A DNA stretch of 64,000 bases. It comes from Alternaria dauci. Lineage: Eukaryota; Ascomycota; Dothideomycetes; Pleosporales; Pleosporaceae. This document shows, in pieces, positions 44,530-56,100 of this stretch; position 1 is the stretch's first letter; every line of letters starts with the position of its first letter. The notes beneath the pieces are model-generated. The model was not told the DNA's origin. It saw nothing but the letters and a program-made list of their open reading frames with translations, and ran no database searches. The position numbers were made by a program, and so were the translations under genes. The stretch covers positions 6,882,001 through 6,946,000 of the forward strand of contig NC_091272.1 in the NCBI RefSeq assembly GCF_042100115.1, read 5' to 3'.

Positions 44530-46871
44530 ATGTCAACTGCCATGCGCTCTCAGTGGCAGGCCCTTGGGCGCAAGTCTGTGGCTGCCGGCATGAGGCATCT
44601 CTCTACCATCAAAGCACCCGAGTCCATGTCGACTGCTGGCGCGCATGTGCTTCGCTCAGCGCCCCAGTCCACATCGGTTACTTCTGGCACATCTACGGGT
44701 AAGTCGCCCAGGAGGAACAAGACGGCCCCTCGTACTGACTCTCTGCAGCATCGCGCATCGGACTGTGCCATCCCTTCCGCATGACGTCGCCCTTCGACTC
44801 CCTCAAAACACGGCAATACACGACCATGTCGCGCACCGGCCCGCTCTCGCACATCCGCCAGCTGGCCAGGCCCGGCATGCTCGGCTTGAACCTCGTCCAA
44901 CAGCGCTCGCTCTTCGGTAGACCCTCGTACGACCAACTCGCTCGCCTCGAACAGGCTGCCAACGCCAGCCCCAACAGCGTCCCCGCTCAGGCTTCCTTCT
45001 ACTCTGCACTCTTGCGCGCCGACATGTACGAGGTCATCGTCAACCGCTACAACACTGGACGTTTCGCGACTAGCGCCATCATCAACAAGATCTACAACAA
45101 CGCCCTGGCAAAGACGGGACAGGAAGGCGGCGCACAGACGGGCCTCACCGAGCAACAGCGACAGGCTGTCAGCCAGGCTGTCGGTGCCAATGCCAGCAAC
45201 GCCCAGGTCGCACGCACTACGGGCGGCACTGGCGTCAAGGCCGACCCCGTCTACGTCGTTGTCGAAGAGTCCATGATGAACGTCGTCTTCAAGTGGGTGC
45301 GATGGATGTTTGGCTTCGCCCTGGCTTGCTACGTCTCCCTGGTCCTCATCACCCTCTTCGTCGAGACCAGCGGTGTCCTCAAGAAGGTCGGCGGCGGAAG
45401 CACTTCCGAAGTCCGCCCGGAGCAGCAAACCACGCGCTTCAGCGATGTCCACGGCTGCGACGAGGCCAAGGAGGAACTCCTCGACGTCGTTGACTTCCTC
45501 AAGAACCCCGACAAGTACAACAAGCTCGGAGGCAGACTTCCCAAGGGTGTGCTTCTCGTTGGCCCCCCTGGTACTGGTAAAACACTGCTTGCTCGTGCTT
45601 GTGCGGGTGAAGCCGGCGTTCCCTTCTTCTACATGTCTGGTTCCGAATTCGACGAGGTCTACGTCGGTGTTGGAGCAAAGCGCGTGCGCGAACTGTTTAC
45701 CGCTGCTCGATCCAAGGCTCCTGCTATTGTCTTCATCGACGAACTCGATGCGATAGGTGGAAAGCGCAAGTCACGTGACGCCAACTACCACCGCCAGACC
45801 CTCAACCAGCTGCTGAACGATCTCGATGGCTTCGACCAGAGCACCGGTGTCATCTTCATTGCTGCGACCAACCACCCCGAACTTCTCGATCAGGCTCTAC
45901 TCCGTCCCGGGCGTTTCGATCGCCACGTGCAGGTCGAACTCCCCGATGTCGGTGGCCGACTCGCCATTCTCAAGTACCACACCAAGAAGATTCGCTTGTC
46001 TCCCGACATCGACCTTTCGTCCATTGCCCGCGGTACCCCAGGCTTCTCTGGTGCTGAGCTAGAGAACCTCGCAAACTCCGCTGCTATCCGCGCCTCCAAG
46101 CTGCAATCCAAGTTTGTTTCCCTCAACGACATGGAATGGGCCAAGGACAAGATCACCATGGGTGCTGAGAAGAAGTCGCGCGCTGTCCCGCTCCAAGACA
46201 AGATTCACACCGCGTATCACGAGGGCGGTCACGCGCTTGTCGGTCTCTTTACCCAAGGCTTCAACACCGTTCACAAGGCTACTATCCTGCCCCGAGGCCA
46301 CGCTGCGGGTATCACATTCTTCCTCCCCCAAGAAGATCACCACCATACACGCAAACAATACATCCGCCAGCTGCAAGTAGCCATGGGCGGCAAAATGGCC
46401 GAGGAAATCGTCTTCGGCGCAGACAACGTTGCCGACGGCGCATCGGGCGACATCCAACAAGCCACCTCGCTCGCCTACAACATGGTTACGGCCTGCGGCT
46501 TCTCTGATAAACTCGGCAACGTAGATTTCAAATCAAACTACGAAATGGTATCGCCAGAAACCAAGCGCCTCATTGACGATGAAGTCCGTCGCCTGATTGA
46601 TGAGGCGAAGAGCAGTGCGAGACAGTTGTTGTTGAGCAAGCGCGCAGAGCTGGATAAGCTGGCTGATGCGCTGGTGCAATATGAGACGCTGGATAAGGAG
46701 GAGATTTTGAAGGTTATTAAAGGCGAGGATTTACCGGGGAGGTTGAAGGCGATGCCGAATGCGCCGATTAAGATTCCGGACAACCCGCTTCCTACGGCGG
46801 TTTTACCGGCGCCGAGGGGTGGTGGGGATGGGAGTGGGAGTGGCCCGCCGGGGTCGGGGGTGCCGGCTTAA
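44530..46871 (+). CDS. YME1: mitochondrial i-AAA protease (FtsH family)
   Basis: Exons 44530-44698 and 44749-46871 (763 aa). The 50-nt intron adds 67 residues of Ser/Arg-rich presequence upstream of the second-exon Met. One membrane helix lies at about 238-260 ([25 protein letters not shown]). The AAA module has Walker A GPPGTGKT (328-335), Walker [13 protein letters not shown] (384-393) and the second region of homology ([20 protein letters not shown]). The peptidase has the zinc motif HEGGH (547-551; most relatives have HEAGH). A single helix with the catalytic part after it matches the i-AAA enzyme, which faces the intermembrane space and degrades misfolded or excess inner-membrane proteins. 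A Gly/Pro-rich tail closes the protein. Confidence 0.94.
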
Positions 46872-47575
46872 GAGCTGGGCAGTGGAAGAAAATGATGGAT
46901 GATTGGATCGCGTATTGTAGTATGTGTGTCTGTTCATTGATGAATGGAGGTGGAATGGCGTTTTGAAAATATTCGGTCCTTTCATCCCTTTCGCTTTGAA
47001 GAAAAGAGGTGGGGAGGAAGTATTCGCTAGTATGCATAGCGTTTTTTTTTGTGTGTATTATATCAGGCATCAATGAAGAATAGAGTCCACAACGAAAATT
47101 GGCCCATTGGGTGATAGTGATGATTGTGGTGGAGAAGGTGATATTAAAAAGAAAAGCAAAGAATTAGGGCAACAAGTGAATGACCGAGGCAATGAAAAAT
47201 AAATGTCTGTTTTTAAATCACGCTTGCTTGAGGCATGAAGTGATTAGTGTGAAGAAAGAGATTTTGAATTGGGATCACGGTAGGGGTCTCCGGAAGTCAA
47301 AGTGACGCTGGGTCAGGGGTCTGGTGAACCATGGAAGGTGCGAAAACGGGAATCCACACTTACCCTTCTTTTGCCAACGCTGTGAGAGAACAGCAACCAA
47401 GAATACCCACCTAGTCACCTTCTCCCAAACCCGAGTGTACTACTCGCGTCGGATTTCTCGGCACTGCATATACTACAACTCCATAACTCCACATCACAAC
47501 TACCCAGTTATCACTGAAACCCAAACCCCAAATCTAAATTCGCCGCACCCTCCCCGAAAAGGAACGCAGGATACA
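46872..47575. other. intergenic, nothing recognisable
   Basis: About 700 bases downstream of YME1 with a T9 run near 47042. No gene supported. Confidence 0.4.
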
Positions 47576-47794
47576 ATGTCCCCCAACGGCCCCGAAGCTA
47601 TTCCCCACGCTATCGCGAATTTCCTCGTCACAAAACTCACAGAGGCTACGATTTGGATCCAGGAGAAGAACGATGAGAGGAAAGAAAGGGAGCGAAGAGC
47701 AATAGAAGAGCGAGGCAGGCGCGAAGCTGAGGATGTGAGACGAAGGGCGATGCAAGGGGATGGGGATGGGAGTGGGAGTTTGATGGGGGATTAG
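47576..47794 (+). CDS. small charged hypothetical protein
   Basis: 72 aa from the ATG at 47576. After a short amphipathic start (ANFLVTKLTEATIWIQ) comes a strongly charged, probably coiled helix (EKNDERKERERRAIEERGRR) and a Gly/Asp tail. The region before it is rich in CA and pyrimidines, as fungal leaders are, and the codon pattern is plausible. No family recognised. It could be a chance frame. Confidence 0.4.
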   Translation: MSPNGPEAIPHAIANFLVTKLTEATIWIQEKNDERKERERRAIEERGRREAEDVRRRAMQGDGDGSGSLMGD

Positions 47795-48538
47795 GAGGCG
47801 GAAGAGGGGAGGAGGAGGGGGTGATGTGGAGGGAGGTGGGCATGGCAGGTGGTGGGTGGTGTAGAGGATGCATGTTTTTACTTGCGCATTCTCTTGTTTA
47901 AGGACCTGTTCTTTTGGGCTGTGCAAGATTGAGGGAGGTGTACTTAGCTTGAGTTGGTGTGCATCGTGGTGTGGAGCATAGGGAACGAGATGGGAGCATA
48001 ATAGGGGATAGGTACGTTGAGGGGGGTGTTAGGCATGTTTGAGTAAGATGAGAGACGGCGTTGATATGGGGACTCGTATGGTATAGAGTATGGTAGAGGG
48101 CATGGACTGGGAAAGAGGTTGCGGACTGGTGGCGAAAGACGGTTAACTATGTCTAAGGATCCTGCGTTATGTCGTCTTTGTGGCGTGCGTTCAGAGAAAT
48201 GAAGGAAATGCTTTGTTCAAAACTGTCACTCGTCCGTTACTGCGAAATCTCAAGCACGAAATGTAAGTCAAAGATGATAAAAGTGTTGTCTTTAATAAGT
48301 GCTGCAATCTCAACTTGGGTTCTACATGTGGATAAGGGTTATCCTTTTAGAATAGCAAAAAAGACGATTGATAGCACCTTGGACCTGAACTGAATGTATG
48401 CTCCTCTTACCGCCGTGCCTCGCCCCTAATTACCACAAGATCGGCACAGCGCCCCAAATGGCTAAGCCAAAACGCTAACCTGATTCTCGACCAAAGGCCC
48501 GCATCATGGAGACGCGCAGACCATGCCGAAGCAAGCCT
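47795..48538. other. intergenic, nothing recognisable
   Basis: 744 bases; the first part is G-rich on the plus strand (GGGGAGGAGGAGGGGG near 47805). Confidence 0.4.
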
Positions 48539-49002
48539 CTAAAAGTTGCACTCGAAAGAGGAAACATCGTCGTTCATGGTGGAGAAAGAGGAGTCCGTTC
48601 GGATGTTCGCGACATCGCCTTTAGTGGCAATCTGGCCGCCGCCAGTACGGCATCCGGTGTCACTAGATGAACGTTAGGCTGTGTGGGTAAGAGCTGGCGT
48701 AGAGACTGTTACATACTTGTAGAAGACGCAGTTGTGGCCATTCGCCTTGAGAGAGCTAACCTTGTCGTTAAGCCTTCCAACGTTTTCTGCTATTGTTAGC
48801 GACTATGACAAAAAGATGTTGCAGAGAATAACCTACGACAAACACCGAAGTGGAAGTTGATCGTGTCACAGTCGTGATAGTCCTTGTTTGAGCAGATCTG
48901 GACACTCGGGTTCACCTGCCTCTCCTCGATTTGCTTCGGGATGGAAGCTGCGAAGACTGCCGAAGAGGCGAAGAGAGCGAGGGTGATGGTCTTGAAGAAC
49001 AT
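48539..49002 (-). CDS. small secreted six-cysteine protein, beta/gamma-crystallin-like
   Basis: Exons on the minus strand 49002-48837, 48786-48717 and 48662-48539 (119 aa). The signal peptide MFFKTITLALFASSAVFA is followed by a short propeptide-like segment ending in EERQ, and a mature part with six cysteines. Two repeats share a pattern: LNDKVSSLKANGHNCVFYND and MNDDVSSFEC, with TKGDVANI between. The N-D-x-V/I-S-S-h turn and the aromatic pair before it resemble beta/gamma-crystallin Greek-key motifs, often seen in fungal secreted proteins. This fold call is inference. Size, cysteines and secretion fit a candidate apoplastic effector or antimicrobial protein. A TATATAA stands about 116 bp upstream of the start. 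Confidence 0.75.
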
Positions 49003-49117
49003 GTTGAAGATGAATTTAGGGATATGCTTAAAGTTAATGAGTGTGGTAAGGAAGTGATTGAAAGTGATCGAAGTGGTTGCTGATGGATATCTGTTTTGAA
49101 GGCAGAATGCACCCAAC

Positions 49118-49124
49118 TTATATA
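49118..49124 (-). promoter_or_regulatory. TATA box of the six-cysteine secreted protein gene
   Basis: On the minus strand this reads TATATAA, about 116 bp before the ATG at 49002. A strong TATA box is typical of highly regulated secreted-protein genes. Confidence 0.45.
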
Positions 49125-50351
49125 GACTTGAGAGCGAGTTCAGGCCAGCTTGTACGCTTAACCTTCCTCTGGAATAGAGCTGGTAGTCTGCATCTCGTGG
49201 CTAGGCATCACGGCCAAGGCGAGGTTTTGGCGAGATGAAGCCGGCCAAGCTGGAAGTCGGATGAGAGAGTCAGGCGAGCGAGGTTGCGGACAACGCGGAA
49301 GTGCATGACAATGGTGAGAAGGCTCTTTCTCGACTGGGAGATGGGCTTGATAGAGCAAAACTATGCAAGCAAGCTGCAAGACACACGCGGAGACGACCTG
49401 TTACATACAGGATGTAAACTCTGGTGTTGTCGTATTTGTTAGACATCTAACCTGGGCGTTATGCAACAGATCGCGCTACTCCTAGATTTAGTAAGATGTC
49501 TATCAACGAAATCTAACATATCGCTGCTGCAATAGAACTGCATCTGTGCGTGGAAACATGCACTTGGAATTGTACATGAGAGTGCCTGTTGTGCAGCCTA
49601 ATGCCTTGTATAATCTAACGAGGGTTGTCATGAACTCCATTCCGTATAGAGATGCGTAGAGCCAAAGAGAGCAGAGAGTCTAGCACAGCGTACTTGGCAA
49701 TGGTATTGTCCCGCCTTATTCTCCGGGTCATTGGACAATCGCCTGCATTTCTCCATCCTTGGTATGTCCGAGGGCGAGTGTCATCGGACGACATTGTAGG
49801 TACTCTAAGAAGCATAAGTAAGCCTGGAATGATGACGGCTCTTGGCGGTCGCTCGAATGAAACCCGAATGTGACGATTTAGGAAAGGCGCGATTACTTCC
49901 ACATCAAGAGCGGTCCAAGTGGTCGGGCCGGTGCGCACGGCCTGGGGTTCCGAAGTTCCGAATCCGCTTGAGCAACTCGTCACATTTGGCCTAGACATCT
50001 AGACTCGGGCGGGCCAATCTCGCTGCTTACAATGTGATGCCGAATGGGCTAAGATCTACGCAGATGAGTTGGAGTGATAATCGGTACCGAGGGGATAAGC
50101 TAGGTAAGCACTTGCAGCCTGTCAGATCACATTAGCCCCAAGATCATGACTTTTGTAGGCTTGGTATCCTTGTACCTTTCCTTGGCATCTCGCTATTACC
50201 TTGGCAATCTGCTTTTGTCTAGCCGGACAAGGTCCCAGGTCTGCTTCGGGCAGTGTTGTACAAAGTACTGTACTAAAATGAATTTGCCGAAGGTACCGCG
50301 TTCTAGCTGTCATGACTTGCGACAGTGAAAACTAGCTGAGGCTGCGAAAAG
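49125..50351. other. intergenic between divergent secreted-protein genes
   Basis: About 1.2 kb of mixed composition. A 127-codon minus frame at 49615-49998 has no recognisable motif and no signal peptide; I do not call it. Confidence 0.4.
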
Positions 50352-50357
50352 TATAAA
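50352..50357 (+). promoter_or_regulatory. TATA box of the Gly/Ala/Cys-tailed secreted protein gene
   Basis: TATAAA lies 131 bp before the ATG at 50488, followed by a CAT-repeat and pyrimidine-rich leader. Confidence 0.5.
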
Positions 50358-50487
50358 TCAAAAGGAAAGCGCTGTTGCATACATCCCATCATCATCATCG
50401 ATCTATCTTCCTGAAGCATCTTCGCACCTAACTTCTTTGCTTTCGCTACTTGCGTCATCACAACTTCATCAGTTACCTCACCTTACA

Positions 50488-51105
50488 ATGCCTTTCCCGT
50501 CCGTCAAGCAACTCCTCCTTGCTGCCAGCAGCTTCACCGCAGCCATGGCTGCGGTTCCGGTTGAGGACATTGCGAAGAATGCCCACATTCCAGTCAAGGA
50601 CCTGGTGGATCTTCTCAACATCAAGGACTACTCCAAGGTTGCCGTCGAAGAGTGGTGCCCCTTGCTCCAGCAACCTGTCGAAGCCGTACAGTCCTGGCCT
50701 GACGATGTCAAAGAATATGTCTTCGGTGAAATCTCGACCGAGATTTCCATTTTGGTTACCTCCCAAGGCGAAGACCGCGTTGCAGTGGAAGCCGAAGGCA
50801 ACGCACTAGCCCCCCGTGATGAAACTATCCGACGCATTGAACGCCAACTCCTCTCCGTCCACAACGCGCGTATTCAGTCGGGCCGGAATGGCTGCTTCCA
50901 GAACTGGGGATGTGGCGCTTGCGTTACTGCCGCTGGATTGACCGGCACTGCCGCCATTGCTGGTTGTGTGGGCGCTGCCTTCGCTGCTGTCGGCGGCACT
51001 GCCGGTATTGCGACCCCTATCGTTGTCGCTGGCCTCATCGAATGCGGTGCTAAGGCTGCTGCTGCTGTGGCTGGGGCTGTTGGCGTTTGCCACTCTGCTC
51101 TTTAG
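50488..51105 (+). CDS. secreted protein with hydrophobic Gly/Ala/Cys-rich C-terminal domain
   Basis: Intronless, 205 aa from MPFPSVKQLLLAASS (an upstream in-frame ATG at 50437 would hide the signal peptide). A signal peptide ends near AMAAVP. A helical, acidic middle region of about 110 residues follows (VEDIAKNAHIPVKDLVDLLNI, AVEEWCPLL), then a basic segment RRIERQLL that could be a protease processing site. The last 70 residues are strikingly hydrophobic: GCFQNWGCGACVTAAGLTGT, then repeated GxxxG/AxxxA spacing (CVGAAFAAVGGTAGIAT, CGAKAAAAVAGAVGVC). This pro-region plus glycine-zipper tail layout suggests a membrane-active peptide or effector precursor. No family is recognised and the function is not established. 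Confidence 0.72.
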   Translation: MPFPSVKQLLLAASSFTAAMAAVPVEDIAKNAHIPVKDLVDLLNIKDYSKVAVEEWCPLLQQPVEAVQSWPDDVKEYVFGEISTEISILVTSQGEDRVAVEAEGNALAPRDETIRRIERQLLSVHNARIQSGRNGCFQNWGCGACVTAAGLTGTAAIAGCVGAAFAAVGGTAGIATPIVVAGLIECGAKAAAAVAGAVGVCHSAL

Positions 51106-51653
51106 CTTAACCTTTTTGGCAAATATGTGCCGTTACTATAGTATGGTATGTTATTACAGTTCTCGCTAAGCTTTCGTCAACGTCGTTAACTAACGTTTGC
51201 TAGGGGTTGTTCTATAATACTGTTATCGAAGAGTTTCGTAGTAATATCAATGTGAGAATTCAGATTCTGGGAGAAGAGCTGGTTTGTAGCAATCGTATAC
51301 ATTTTGAGAGCAAAACATATTGTTCCGCTGTCTAAAACCTTCGTCAGTTCGGTTTTTTTGTAATGCTTTGATGTTTGCGCTGCGATGTAGGACGACAACG
51401 TCTTGAGATAGTGTGTCGTTGATTTGGGTAGCGTGGATCATGCCTGATTTGTTTTTTTTAAGTGATCGAATACGTAACAATTTCAAGAAGCAGACAGAGT
51501 CTCTAATCACGTTGGCAGAGAGCACTCATGCGACGAAGGGTTTCCAAAATTACATTTCATGCTCTAATTGATACATATGTTCGCACTAAGTGGCATATAC
51601 GAACGGCACCTTTGAGGTCATACAGCGAAGTATCTCGTGCAGCCGGACGAAAT
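51106..51653. other. intergenic, A+T-rich
   Basis: 548 bases, A+T-rich with several T runs; short frames only. Confidence 0.4.
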
Positions 51654-53120
51654 CTACTCAGTACGTACCTGCACGCCAATGCCATGCACAACATACTTCA
51701 GGATATCCGCAAATACTGCGACCGTCATCACGCGCGTGCGCACCAATAACTGCTCGCCTATTCCCTTCGCTACGCTAGCGGTAAAGAACACAGGAGACAA
51801 GAACGTATCGCGCTCAAGGTCTAAAATCCAGTTCAGCTGGCGCAACACAACAGCGTACAATGTCAACATGATCGCCATCCTCCAGACAGTGAGCAGCAAG
51901 GTCTTCGGTCCTAGGAGTGACGCGCCAAGCAGGGTGACCGCGTAAAAAGCCATGATAGCAAGCTGGGCATTGCGTGCCAGTTGCGCACTAGTGATCTTGA
52001 GAGGGCCCATGGAGCTGGGTCCGTTGTGAGTCACAGCCTTGTTATCGCCAGTGATAGAAGTTCTCAACTTCGTTGCTTCTGCAAGACCGGCTGCGTCAAT
52101 CTTGATCGTAACATGTATTGGTGGGTTGACCGTGGCATCGCCCTGATCGGCATGCGTGCGATCGTGTTCGACCAACGCTTCGGCAATCTTACTGGTGATG
52201 TACGCGCGAATTTTCTTGTTGAGAGAACTGTCGCCATCGAGGATGTTGGGTGCGAGAGAGTTGCAGTGGCTGCTACGTCCTTCGTTCTGCGATAGCATAG
52301 TGTCCGTGCCGTGCTTGTTGACAGGCTCGAGCAAAAGTGAAGTTTCCCTTTCTTCCATTGACCCGCTGGTTTCGATGGTTTTGATGGCGTCGATATCATC
52401 TGTGACATCGTTAGTAAGCCGGGAAAAGGAGGAGCGCGTTGGCTTACGGGGTTGTGCTGAGTAGCTTCTGTGACTGTCGATGCTATCATTTGTGCGCGAG
52501 CTGTTGTTCTTGTCTGACTGACTGTTAGCATGTCCATCTTGTAGTTCTTGGGAAGGTGACTGACTGTACGTAAGGTCTTGCGGAGGTAGATCCTCACCCA
52601 TAGTCAACCCAGCCTTAGCAGTCTCTCCATCTGCATTCTCGCCGGGGTGTTGAGAAAGAACGCGCTTCATGGACTGGGTGAATGAACCTTGCTCTATGAC
52701 TTGATGCTCATCCTTCAACTTCCCCAGTGTAGGCGCATCCGCGGAGCGCGTTGTTGGTTCACTATTGGATGAGCGCTTGCGTGCTGTACTGACGGTAGAT
52801 TCAGCGTTCATATCGCGAGCCTCAAATTCAGTAGGCCGCTGGGAGCTCAACGAAGACCGCTCACTGGGCAGCAAGCGGACCTGTTGGAAACCGGGAGGCA
52901 TGATCGGCGAGAGCAGCGGGCTGACTCTACCGGGCGGAGACAACTTCTCCAGGGTTGCAGGGCTTGACGATGCGCTGGAGCCGGGTCGGTGCTTGAAGAT
53001 ATCGCGGAAGCGATTCGACTTGCGATCAGTCTTTGGTGTCTTGTTAGCGGGGGCGCTTAGGCGAGCCATGTCGATGTCTTCTGCAGTGGTAATTTCGTGC
53101 TTGTGTGTCTTGTACGACAT
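51654..53120 (-). CDS. Ser-rich protein with C-terminal membrane domain
   Basis: I use the ATG at 53120 (MSYKTHKHEITTAEDID), because the longer frame to 53354 starts in sequence resembling a leader. The open frame gives 488 aa. A 48-nt stretch at 52447-52400 has donor GTAAGC, branch TTACTAAC and acceptor CACAG, so it is probably an intron and the protein 472 aa. The first 270 residues are hydrophilic, Ser/Pro-rich and likely phosphorylated. A middle part, KKIRAYITSKIAEALVEH, looks helical. Hydrophobic segments follow (LAIMAFYAVTLLGASLL, LLLTVWRMAIMLTLYAVVL, a weaker third) before a short tail. Its plan is like the gene at 34946 but the sequences are not obviously related. Family not recognised. 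Confidence 0.68.
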   Translation of the reverse strand: MSYKTHKHEITTAEDIDMARLSAPANKTPKTDRKSNRFRDIFKHRPGSSASSSPATLEKLSPPGRVSPLLSPIMPPGFQQVRLLPSERSSLSSQRPTEFEARDMNAESTVSTARKRSSNSEPTTRSADAPTLGKLKDEHQVIEQGSFTQSMKRVLSQHPGENADGETAKAGLTMGEDLPPQDLTYSQSPSQELQDGHANSQSDKNNSSRTNDSIDSHRSYSAQPRKPTRSSFSRLTNDVTDDIDAIKTIETSGSMEERETSLLLEPVNKHGTDTMLSQNEGRSSHCNSLAPNILDGDSSLNKKIRAYITSKIAEALVEHDRTHADQGDATVNPPIHVTIKIDAAGLAEATKLRTSITGDNKAVTHNGPSSMGPLKITSAQLARNAQLAIMAFYAVTLLGASLLGPKTLLLTVWRMAIMLTLYAVVLRQLNWILDLERDTFLSPVFFTASVAKGIGEQLLVRTRVMTVAVFADILKYVVHGIGVQVRTE

Positions 53121-56100
53121 TCCTGGTGGGGAAAGATAATGCGTGTGCGTGGGGTTATGGGCGCTGTCGCAAACGATTAAGCGAAAATCGCAGGTGAAGG
53201 TGAGTTCGAAAGTGTCCACACACGTGGTAGCAATGAGAACGCTCCTGGAAGGAGGAAATGAAGCAATTATAACGAGATGCTCCACTTTGGGGCTGTGTAT
53301 ACAGTCCCGGCACTGTGCTTGCTTTAACGCAGCCATTCGATTGCTTGCGTGCACAATGATTCGAACGACGAACCTTAAAAATCAGGCGGAATGTGTACAG
53401 TGATGGAATGTGAATAGTCACAACGCAGGTGTTTCATTCCAAGCAAAGTGTCCTAGCTTCTTACCTGTTCGACCGCGCATCTGATCAACAAGTGGCCTGT
53501 CATCCTACGAGCTTACCCTTCCTCTTTACCCTACTGCAGCAAGTCCTTACAGCAAAGCACAGTGCGACGCGTGATCTATCGTTCATCGGAACCTTTCACG
53601 ACGATGTACTATCGCTGTTGCGGGTGTTCGGCTTTACTGAGCCCGCCTTCACTGCGGTAGAAAAGAGTAGGCCTTTGCGCGGTGCGTCTTCGATCGCGTT
53701 CGCCGTATGTTGTGATGCGGCGTCGTGAATCGGCTCGTGATGGACACTCGATAGCTTCCAAGCATGCCAGCTACGAAGAGGCTCAACGAGCTACCGGATG
53801 TGACAGACGATGACAGGCAAAGCCGTCGTGTTTCATCCAATAATGTGTGCGCTCGAACCTGAGATCAGGTATTGATGGCAGCATCCGGCCATGCGAGCCC
53901 ATTGGTAGTGGCTTCCGTTCCTCAACAGTCTGATACGTGATCATATCCTCTTCCTCGCTGCCCATGAGCAGAAGGCTCAGGCGCAAGGCCCTGCCCCGGG
54001 GTGTGTTGTTGACGATGAAAGGGTCGCGAAAGCGGTGGGAGGAGACCGAGAGGGCTTGACACATTGACGCAAGTCGTGTCCGCGCACAGCCTGCATTTCG
54101 ATTCAGTGTCAGCTCTGAATTCTGTTATCATTGTGGCGTATTACCTGGATTATCCCACCCTCATGTCGGCAAAGCGTGTATCTCCAAATTCTTGAAGGAT
54201 ATAGAGGTGTGCGTCATCGGCTCGCAATAGGTCGCGACAAAGGACATGTTGCGGTCGGGCTGCCCGCCTTCTACCATGGCCGCCACGTGTCTTCAGCACA
54301 CCAAAGATGTCACCATATCTTGATGAATAGCAAGTGGCGGAGCGTTGTATGGCCAGTTGTTATCATGTACAAGGCATTCTTTTGCGCTGTGCTACTGGAA
54401 CATCTCCTGAGCTGACTTCGTCGTCGGCCCGGACTGTGTAATGGCATCGAATTGGAAGCCCTTGCAGTGCTCGACATTGTCGCTTGGGGCTCTAGTACGT
54501 AGACGAATCGCCGAGGCTCGTTCGCATGGTAACTAGGTAAAGTGACGTGGTTGAAGGTGACTCTGCGTTCCTGAGCGGCCCGACCCATGAACACGACGGC
54601 AGTCCCTGCGGCGGCTAGATCTTGGCATACATCAACCAATCAAACTACTCGACACCACCACAAGCGCAAAGGGACGAAGATCAACATCATCTGCAGCACA
54701 TGATCGATGACGCTTACAACGTCGCGGCGCTTTGTCGATGCAGCTCTTTCTACACCGCCAAACTGGTTGTGTACAACTGTATTGCACCAATGATCCCAAG
54801 ATTGAGGGTGTGAAGTATGCAGTGTCGGCTTCCTCCAGCAATCTGTGTATATCGGGCTATCTGCCGTGCGGGACGGCGGGGCATTTCTCAGCAGCTTGTC
54901 AGAGGTCAGGCCTTCCGTCTCGGCTAGCAGCTTCACCGCACTTTCGCGTCACAAAGAAGTCGGATCCTACCCTCACGATGAAGATGACTATCTGAATACC
55001 TGAACATGTGTTATATAGTCGTAACGCCAGCCTCACGAGCACAGCGACACGATCAAGGGCCACAAGAGCGTCGTGGAAAGGCTCCTGATCCACCATGTAC
55101 CGCTGCAAAGCAATACGTAAGGAGGCAATGTTATCTCGAGGAAGGTCGCATGGACAGGTAGAATGAAGACACCATCAATAGGTTGCGGTGCAGTGGTGTG
55201 TGCACGTCTAGTCGGATGATGCGAGCATCGGCGTGCAGTACCCAGATATTTGCCTTTTTTTCACAGCTAACACGTCGCAACATCAACCCAAAGACTTACA
55301 AGCCATCACGCGGTAGAGGCAACTACCCTCACCAATAAACAAGTGTCGAACTTTAATTAATGCGAGCTTATCACTGATGGATGGTGGATGCAGACTTTGC
55401 ATATGTAAGAGAAGGGCCTAGTTTCCACTTGCACGGCATTTCCTATCTAGGAAACCATTTCCGAGGGTGTCGAGCTGGAGTGTGCACACTGGCACGCTCT
55501 GGATTACGCTCCAATATACCTACACGGACTTTTACGTCATACAGTTGCGCCTCAATATCTCATTGATAGCACATCAATCCTGCAAAGGTTTATGCAGTCG
55601 TTATGCACAACATGCCCATTTACCCCTTTTGTCTCTAGTATCTTTTCCTGCAAGACATTTGCAGTCATGACAACGGGCTGGGAACTGATATGCACCTCTC
55701 CACTAATGCGCCTTGCCAGGTGAACATACGAACTTCTGAGTTGTGCCTCGACTTAGGCGTTGTAAGCCTTTTGGTACTGAACCATCTTAAGTTGAACTCA
55801 GGTGCGGTTCATAGAATCTACCGATTCGAATGCTCTACACATTTATGATCGAACACGTTGGGTGCTTAATAGTGATGATGCCTCACCACTGCCACCACTG
55901 ACACTCGTCGTATAAGGCATTCTTCACCAACCGACATGTCCACACCCTTCGGTTAGACATCATGTGCAGGAAGATTGGTACCAGCAGCTGGGCATCCTGG
56001 AGTCGGTAACTACTCTTGGTGATCAGCCTATAGTGTCACAGTCGAGTGTCATCTGAGTTGAAATGTTCTTTTTCCGGGCTGCCAAATTTGAGCGCAAGCT

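Noticed and set aside
49615..49998. 127-codon minus frame between the secreted genes
   Set aside because: No signal peptide, motif or splice sites; composition not distinctive.
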